NCBI GenBank assembly: GCA_902493835.1
Contig: CABURG010000018.1
Span: forward strand, 1 to 18,459
DNA length: 18,459 bases
Direction of reading: 5' to 3'
Source: an uncultured Collinsella sp.
Lineage (GTDB): Bacteria; Actinomycetota; Coriobacteriia; Coriobacteriales; Coriobacteriaceae
Both the position numbers and the translations under genes were made by a program. Each line of letters starts with the position of its first letter. Within the stretch, counting starts at the first letter, position 1. A model generated the notes under the pieces. That model saw only the letters and a program-made list of their open reading frames with translations, was not told where the DNA came from and ran no database searches. This document shows positions 14,914 through 18,459 of the stretch, in pieces.

Positions 14914-14967
14914 CAGACGAAAACCGTTTACGTCTGCTTTAAATCCGTACGAAAACGGTTTTCGTCT
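14914..14967. repeat. Palindrome pair with ACGAAAAC motif (possible ATPase terminator)
   Basis: AGACGAAAACCGTTTACGT at 14915-14933 pairs with 14949-14967 (18 of 19). Each arm is itself nearly palindromic: CAGACG...CGTCTG at 14914-14936, and ACGAAAAC-G-GTTTTCGT at 14949-14965. The DNA could therefore fold as one long hairpin or two small ones. Further ACGAAA copies stand at about 14844 and 14876. On the minus strand TGTTTTAC follows the hairpin, so it may terminate the ATPase gene that ends at 14987. Confidence 0.6.
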
Positions 14968-14986
14968 TGCAGGGCAGTTGCCGTTT

Positions 14987-16087
14987 CTACAGTTCAACTT
15001 CCAGTTCGGCTTTGTGTTCGCAGAGGTAGTCGCGCATGTAGGGGATGGCAAATGAGACCTTGCCGTACGAAGGAGCCTCGATAATCGATTCTCTTAACAG
15101 GCGGCTGCGGACGGAGCTCACCTGTTGAGGCGTTTTGTTTAGGGCATCGGCAACCATGCTGGTCGAGCTCGTCTGCCCCAAAGACGCCATGCTCAGCAGA
15201 TAAGCGATGCACGTGGGCGGAATGCGCTGCAGCGCGGGCTCAATCACCATGGCGCAGAAGCGTTCGCGTGCCGTTGCAATGCCACGCTCGGCTTCTTCTT
15301 CTCCAATAATCGCTGTATGTGCGCGTCTTGCCAACTGCCATGCGTAGTATCCAACGAGTTGGATCATGAAAGGATAGCCTTGCGTTGCCTCGGCAAGTTG
15401 GCCGGCAATACCTGGCTGCAACTCCATGCCAGACGCTTCAATGGTTTCCTCGAGGGAGTACGACACTTCGGTTACTGCCACAGCCTTCAGATCAAAGGGG
15501 AGGGCACGGCGCAAAAACGTAAGTGTCTTTCCGTTGATGATGCTTTCAATCATCGAAGGCAGCCCAGCAAAAACAAAGGCGATATCAAGGTCTTCGCCGA
15601 TAACCTGCTGAATCGCAATGGAGAGCGTTCGGACCTCATCGAGCTCTGCGTCTTGAACCTCGTCGAGAGTGATGAGCAGGCCATTTCCATTCTTGGATAT
15701 TGTCTGTCTCATGGCGTCGCGTAGCGATGGGCCGATTCGCTCAATATCTATGCTGCCGATGGATATGCCAGCTACGGTGGGCTCAAATCTGGCGTGTTTG
15801 GCCTGGAATTTGGGCTGCAGCTGTTCGAGAATGCGCTGGCAAAGTCCCTCGGTTGCGACCTCTTTTATGACCGTCCAGCCACGGCTTTGCGCCAAACGTG
15901 AGCACTCGTCAAGGAGGACCGTCTTGCCCGTTCCGCGGACGCCGGCTATGCGCATTAGGCGCCCCGGGGCACCAGGCCCGTTGACGAGGCCCTCATTGAA
16001 TTCTTCGAGCACATCTTCGCGGCCGATAATCGTGGGAGGTGTTTTACCTGCTGTGGGCTTAAAAGGGTTTGTTTGCACGTGAGCCAC
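14987..16087 (-). CDS. AAA-type ATP-binding protein with winged-helix-like C-terminus
   Basis: 366 aa, soluble. IIGREDVLEEF (about 20-30) opens the ATPase as in AAA_16/Orc1-Cdc6-like proteins; Walker A is GVRGTGKT (49-56); Walker B is LLITLDEVQD (137-146, with D142 E143). Sensor-like VFAGLP follows. The C-terminal about 75 residues (AYLLSMASLG...VADALNKTPQQVSSVRSRLLRESIIE) look like a winged helix. The start is GTG at 16087; an in-frame TGA three codons upstream excludes a longer form, and the Shine-Dalgarno is weak. Codon usage is less GC-rich than in the neighbours, which may mean transfer. No partner gene is adjacent. A role in DNA binding, replication or stress is possible, but none can be assigned. 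Confidence 0.85.
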   Translation of the reverse strand: MAHVQTNPFKPTAGKTPPTIIGREDVLEEFNEGLVNGPGAPGRLMRIAGVRGTGKTVLLDECSRLAQSRGWTVIKEVATEGLCQRILEQLQPKFQAKHARFEPTVAGISIGSIDIERIGPSLRDAMRQTISKNGNGLLITLDEVQDAELDEVRTLSIAIQQVIGEDLDIAFVFAGLPSMIESIINGKTLTFLRRALPFDLKAVAVTEVSYSLEETIEASGMELQPGIAGQLAEATQGYPFMIQLVGYYAWQLARRAHTAIIGEEEAERGIATARERFCAMVIEPALQRIPPTCIAYLLSMASLGQTSSTSMVADALNKTPQQVSSVRSRLLRESIIEAPSYGKVSFAIPYMRDYLCEHKAELEVEL

Positions 16088-16100
16088 CTTTGCTCAAGAT

Positions 16101-16160
16101 ATAGCAAGATATAGCAAAGTATAGCAAGATATAGCAAAGTATAGTGAGATATAGCAAAGT
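16101..16160. repeat. 10-bp tandem repeat upstream of the ATPase gene
   Basis: Six units of ATAGCAARRT in exact 10-base register, alternating ATAGCAAGAT and ATAGCAAAGT (one unit reads ATAGTGAGAT), so the larger period is 20 bases. It ends 13 bases before the GTG start of the minus-strand ATPase gene. Read on the minus strand it contains repeated TATACT/TATATC, which could act as -10-like boxes or as helically phased binding sites. Confidence 0.85.
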
Positions 16161-16286
16161 AAGCGCTACTCGCGGGTTTTGCGGTGGTGCTATTTTCCAA
16201 ATGCCGCGCGGATAAAGCGCTGGGCGAACAGCTTGTTGGCAACTCACGAGGGCTCGGGGTGCCAATTTGGGGTGCAGTAGTGCTGC

Positions 16287-16446
16287 GCCACGAAAAGGGC
16301 CTATCTACTACGTTTAAGCCGCAGGGGTCAACCATAGCCGGCTTTTTCGAAAATCGATAAGCTCTCTATCTGCGGTTTTGTTTTCGCACTTTTCAGCATG
16401 GTCTGGGCTCTCCGCGTTAACGTAGTAGATGGGCCCCTTTTGTGGC
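16287..16446. repeat. 160-bp element with terminal inverted repeats
   Basis: The first 27 bases (16287-16313) match the reverse complement of 16420-16446 at 24 positions, including ATCTACTACGTT exactly, with weaker similarity continuing to about 48 bases. The interior is AT-rich and non-coding. It occupies the 557-base gap between the ATPase and GntR genes, along with the 10-bp repeats and the next hairpin. No target duplication is obvious. Bases 16161-16286 hold no gene that I can support. Confidence 0.6.
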
Positions 16447-16504
16447 AAGGGGCCGACCTGCGGCCCGGGGTGGCCAAAAAGCCCCGTCCCAAAAAGACTG
16501 TTGG

Positions 16505-16573
16505 AAGTTGTGGTGGAATAGTTCCTGTTTTTGCTGCTGAAGGCCTTGAGCAGGAACTATTCCACCGCAACTT
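16505..16573. repeat. Long hairpin upstream of the GntR gene
   Basis: A 23-bp stem (16505-16527 with 16551-16573, a single G-U pair) and a 23-nt loop. Its outer part, read from the right arm on the minus strand, is AAGTTGCGGTGGAATAG, shared with the hairpin at 17352-17418 on the other side of the GntR gene. Confidence 0.85.
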
Positions 16574-16644
16574 ATGAGGGGGCGGGGGATGCGATAGTAT
16601 TACGGGTGATATTCGACAAACCGTGGGCTTCATCCGAGGGCTTT

Positions 16645-17337
16645 ATGGAACAACACCAGCATTATCAGAGCCTGCAAGATCAGGCATACAACGCACTGCG
16701 GTCCAAGATCATCTATGCCGAGCTCAGGCCCGGCACGCGCCTTTCGGCGATTGGTCTGGAAAAGGAGACGGGAATTGGGCGCACGCCCATTCGCGAGTCC
16801 TTTGTGCGCCTGCGCGAGCAGGAGCTGGTGGAAACGCGTCCCAAAAGCGGCACCTATGTCTCTAAGATCAGCATGGAACGCGCCGAAAACGCCTGCTTTT
16901 TGCGCGAGAAGCTCGAGAGAAGCGTGCTTATTAAATGCTGTTCGGCCGCCTCGCCCGAGCAAAAGCATCGGCTTGAGCAGATTCTTGCCGAGTCCGAGTC
17001 GCTCGACCATGGCGAAACGCGCCGCTTCTTTGACCTGGATAACCTGTTCCATGAGACGTGTTTTGAGATTGCCGGCCGCCACATGTTGTGGGATTGGATG
17101 AAGAGCATCAACACGCATTTTGAGCGATACAACTGGTTGCGTATGGTGTCGCAGGATCTGGATTGGGAGCCGATTCGTCGACAGCATCGCCGGATTCTCG
17201 AGGCAATTAAGAGGGGCGATACCGACGCGGCGAGCTATCTGGCAGAGACACACCTGCACCTGATGCCCGAGGAGCAGGGTCCGGTTATCGCCTTGCATCC
17301 CGACTATTTTGAGCTGTCCAAAGATACGGTCATCTAA
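16645..17337 (+). CDS. GntR-family regulator, FadR subfamily (FCD domain)
   Basis: 230 aa. The N-terminal winged helix (about 8-72) shows AYNALRSKIIYAELRPGTRL, then GIGRTPIRESFVRLREQELVETRPKSGTYVS. The helical FCD effector domain follows with the metal-binding set D132-x3-H136 (DLDNLFHE), H181 (RRQHRRIL) and H203 (ETHLHLM), so a carboxylate ligand held by a metal ion is expected. ATG 16645 is chosen because it gives the usual FadR length and has GAGGG just upstream; a longer in-frame start at 16531 would run through the hairpin. It converges with eda, the KDPG aldolase, and FCD regulators often control hexuronate or gluconate genes, which suggests but does not show that link. Confidence 0.92.
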   Translation: MEQHQHYQSLQDQAYNALRSKIIYAELRPGTRLSAIGLEKETGIGRTPIRESFVRLREQELVETRPKSGTYVSKISMERAENACFLREKLERSVLIKCCSAASPEQKHRLEQILAESESLDHGETRRFFDLDNLFHETCFEIAGRHMLWDWMKSINTHFERYNWLRMVSQDLDWEPIRRQHRRILEAIKRGDTDAASYLAETHLHLMPEEQGPVIALHPDYFELSKDTVI

Positions 17338-17351
17338 TCAATCCCCATATA

Positions 17352-17418
17352 AGTTGCGGTGAAATAGGGACTGTTTTGCGGCCTAGGTGGCGCAAACAGT
17401 CCCTATTTCACCGCAACT
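17352..17418. repeat. Long hairpin just after the GntR gene
   Basis: A 28-bp stem (17352-17380 with 17391-17418, one bulged T) around a 10-nt loop. It starts 15 bases after the GntR stop codon and shares its outer 17 bases (AAGTTGCGGTGRAATAG) with the hairpin at 16505-16573. There is no T-run, so it is not a classical terminator. Confidence 0.88.
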
Positions 17419-17443
17419 GCGTTGGGGCGTAACCGGGACACAA

Positions 17444-17514
17444 AGCTGCGGCGCCGCTTGGAGGAAAAGACCGGAAGCAAGGGTTCATTCCTCCAGACGG
17501 CGCCGCAGCTGTTT
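17444..17514 (+). terminator. Terminator-like hairpin after the GntR gene
   Basis: Outer stem AGCTGCGGCGCCG (17444-17456) with 17498-17510 (perfect 13 bp); inner TGGAGGAA (17459-17466) with TTCCTCCA (17488-17495). GTTTT follows on the plus strand. Confidence 0.75.
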
Positions 17515-17572
17515 TGATGGCTCGGCTTTCGTCGATGTGGCTCGGCTGGGCGCGACTGCCAGCCGATTATAC

Positions 17573-17673
17573 AAAGCGGCTCGGGCGCGTGTCGCTTCCG
17601 TCACGTTCTATCAGCATACAAGACGGTTTCGGTTCTTGTTCGTGACGGAAACGGCGCGCTTCCGAGCCGCTTT
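17573..17673. repeat. Three-tier 101-base hairpin between the GntR and eda genes
   Basis: AAAGCGGCTCGG (17573-17584) with 17662-17673; TTCCGTCACG (17596-17605) with 17641-17650 (allowing the adjoining bases); ACAAGA with TCTTGT around a CGGTTTCGG apex. The three nested stems suggest a structured RNA or cruciform. Before it, TGGCTCGGCT occurs twice (about 17519 and 17539) and TCGGCTGG/CCAGCCGA form a small hairpin. An ORF across this region is not credible because the bases are held by stems. Confidence 0.65.
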
Positions 17674-17710
17674 AAAAGAAAGGGGGTGAGGTCTAGGGCA
17701 CGCCCCCTTT
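17674..17710 (-). terminator. Intrinsic terminator of eda
   Basis: AAAGGGGG (17679-17686) pairs with CCCCCTTT (17703-17710); read on the minus strand the hairpin is followed by CTTTTAAAG. It lies 18 bases past the eda stop codon. Confidence 0.8.
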
Positions 17711-17728
17711 CACGATAGAGAGCTAAAC

Positions 17729-18370
17729 CTAGCCGCGGACCTTCTTGACGGCGTCCATGGCCTCGCGGGCGATCTGCTCGACCTTGGAGAAGTCGCCGTC
17801 GGCGAACAGGGCGGGCTTGACCATCCAGGTGCCACCGCAGGCGATGATGGCGGAGGAGCTCAGGTACTCCTCGACGTTGGCAGTGTTCACGCCGCCGGTG
17901 GGCATAAAGCGATGGCCGACAAACGGAGCAGCGAGGGCCTTGATGGTGTTGAGGCCGCCATACTGAGCCGCGGGGAAGAATTTGGTGACCTTGAGGCCCA
18001 GGTTCTCGGCGGCGGTAACCTCGGAGGGGGTCACGGTGCCGGGCAGCACGGGCAGGTCGATGTCGATGCAGTGTTTCACGACATCCTCGTTGTAGCCCGG
18101 GGAGACGATGAACTTGGCACCGGCGGCGCGGGCCTGCTCAACCTGCTCGACGGTCAGGACAGTGCCGGCGCCAACGCACATCTCGGGCTCGGCCTCGGCC
18201 ATGGCGGCGATGCACTCGGCGGCGCAAGCGGTGCGGAAGGTGACCTCGGCGGACTTCATGCCAGCTGCCATAAGGGCGTGAGCGAGGGGAGCGGCGTCCT
18301 CGACCTTGTCGAGCACGACGACCGGTACGATGCCCAGGGACTCAAGCGTGGTGTAGAACTGATCGAACAT
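17729..18370 (-). CDS. eda: KDPG/KHG aldolase
   Basis: 213 aa, the normal length of Eda (2-dehydro-3-deoxy-phosphogluconate / 4-hydroxy-2-oxoglutarate aldolase), a cytoplasmic TIM-barrel class I aldolase that splits KDPG into pyruvate and glyceraldehyde 3-phosphate in the Entner-Doudoroff or hexuronate route. Signature residues: Glu42 in AEVTFRT, GAGTVLT (67-73), SPG (90-92), PGTVTPSEV (110-118) and Schiff-base Lys130 in VTKFFPA, then PTGGVN and GGTWMV. The start is ATG at 18370, with AAAGGAAC upstream; the longer in-frame start at 18415 lacks a site. A terminator follows. It converges with the GntR-family regulator, which could respond to the same sugar acids. Confidence 0.95.
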   Translation of the reverse strand: MFDQFYTTLESLGIVPVVVLDKVEDAAPLAHALMAAGMKSAEVTFRTACAAECIAAMAEAEPEMCVGAGTVLTVEQVEQARAAGAKFIVSPGYNEDVVKHCIDIDLPVLPGTVTPSEVTAAENLGLKVTKFFPAAQYGGLNTIKALAAPFVGHRFMPTGGVNTANVEEYLSSSAIIACGGTWMVKPALFADGDFSKVEQIAREAMDAVKKVRG

Positions 18371-18424
18371 GATGTTCCTTTCGATGTATGGCGCGCATGG
18401 GCGCGTGATTGCCAAATATGCTGG

Positions 18425-18459
18425 TCAGGAGCCGATTTTGGATTGGTTATCGGAGGCAC
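18425..18459 (-). CDS. Possible 3' end of an upstream gene (partial)
   Basis: On the minus strand one frame reads ASDNQSKIGS and then TGA (18427-18425), 54 bases before the eda start. It may be the last ten codons of a gene co-transcribed with eda, for example a sugar kinase or dehydratase, but ten residues do not identify it. It could equally be intergenic. Confidence 0.25.
   Translation of the reverse strand, partial: ASDNQSKIGS

Noticed and set aside
16101..16160. Possible CRISPR array
   Set aside because: Units are only 10 bases and directly adjacent, with no spacers and no cas genes nearby.
16190..16250. Minus-strand peptide VANKLFAQRFIRAAFGK before a TAG, possibly a gene remnant
   Set aside because: A stop codon stands directly before it, and 17 residues are too few to assign; no other remnant of the same gene was seen.
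17387..17689. A 100-codon plus-strand frame
   Set aside because: It runs through three hairpins and has no family features or ribosome site.
18256..18459. Minus-strand 67-codon frame at the window end
   Set aside because: It overlaps eda in another frame and has no family features.
1..18459. A known multi-gene defence or biosynthetic system
   Set aside because: Read on both strands, no nuclease, toxin-antitoxin, restriction, retron or cluster-type genes were recognised; the solitary ATPase is the only candidate and has no partner in the window.

Overview
The window looks like a chromosomal segment of a high-GC Gram-positive gut anaerobe of the class Coriobacteriia, most likely Collinsella or a close relative. 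This is inferred from codon usage (strong G/C third positions), the gene mix (an Ebg-type beta-galactosidase operon, a feoA-feoA-feoB cluster with a FeoB-associated Cys-rich protein, a flavin/Fe-S oxidoreductase of the old-yellow-enzyme family, KDPG aldolase) and intergenic regions packed with long palindromes. No rRNA or tRNA gene, CRISPR array, insertion sequence with a transposase, or phage gene was recognised.

Layout. 1-1263: 3' part of aspS with a strong terminator. 1363-1562: a run of hairpins in the convergent gap. 1569-5970 and on to 8046: a sugar-utilisation locus. A LacI-family repressor (minus) is divergent from ebgA-ebgC (plus). Three near-identical 16-bp palindromes, about four helical turns apart, overlap the predicted ebgA promoter. 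An APC-family permease follows after a structured gap. 8151-8370: a 220-bp element with 30-bp imperfect terminal inverted repeats. 8469-8717: an HPr-like phosphocarrier with the His15 motif but Asp at the position of regulatory Ser46. 8820-11967: iron uptake (feoA1, feoA2, feoB), with mutually exclusive inverted repeats upstream and a DtxR/IdeR-like box in front of feoB. 12081-12281: FeoB-associated Cys-rich membrane protein. 12384-14333: NADH:flavin oxidoreductase with FMN barrel, 4Fe-4S cluster and FAD/NAD(P) domains.

14488-14765 (minus): decayed C-terminal remnant of a FadR-type GntR regulator. 14987-16087 (minus): a solitary AAA-type ATP-binding protein with a winged-helix-like tail, preceded by a 10-bp tandem repeat. 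16287-16446: a second inverted-repeat element. 16645-17337: an intact FadR-type GntR regulator, flanked on both sides by long hairpins of one family. 17444-17710: a stack of hairpins and terminators. 17729-18370 (minus): KDPG/KHG aldolase (eda), possibly preceded by the last codons of another gene of the same operon.

How the genes work together: EbgAC hydrolyses beta-galactosides under LacI-type control; FeoA/FeoB and the Cys-rich protein import ferrous iron under probable DtxR-type control; the GntR regulator next to eda suggests hexuronate/ketogluconate control. The most unusual property of the window is that almost every intergenic gap holds long, well-conserved palindromes of several distinct families, two of them arranged like small non-autonomous elements. 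No complete novel defence or biosynthetic system was recognised.
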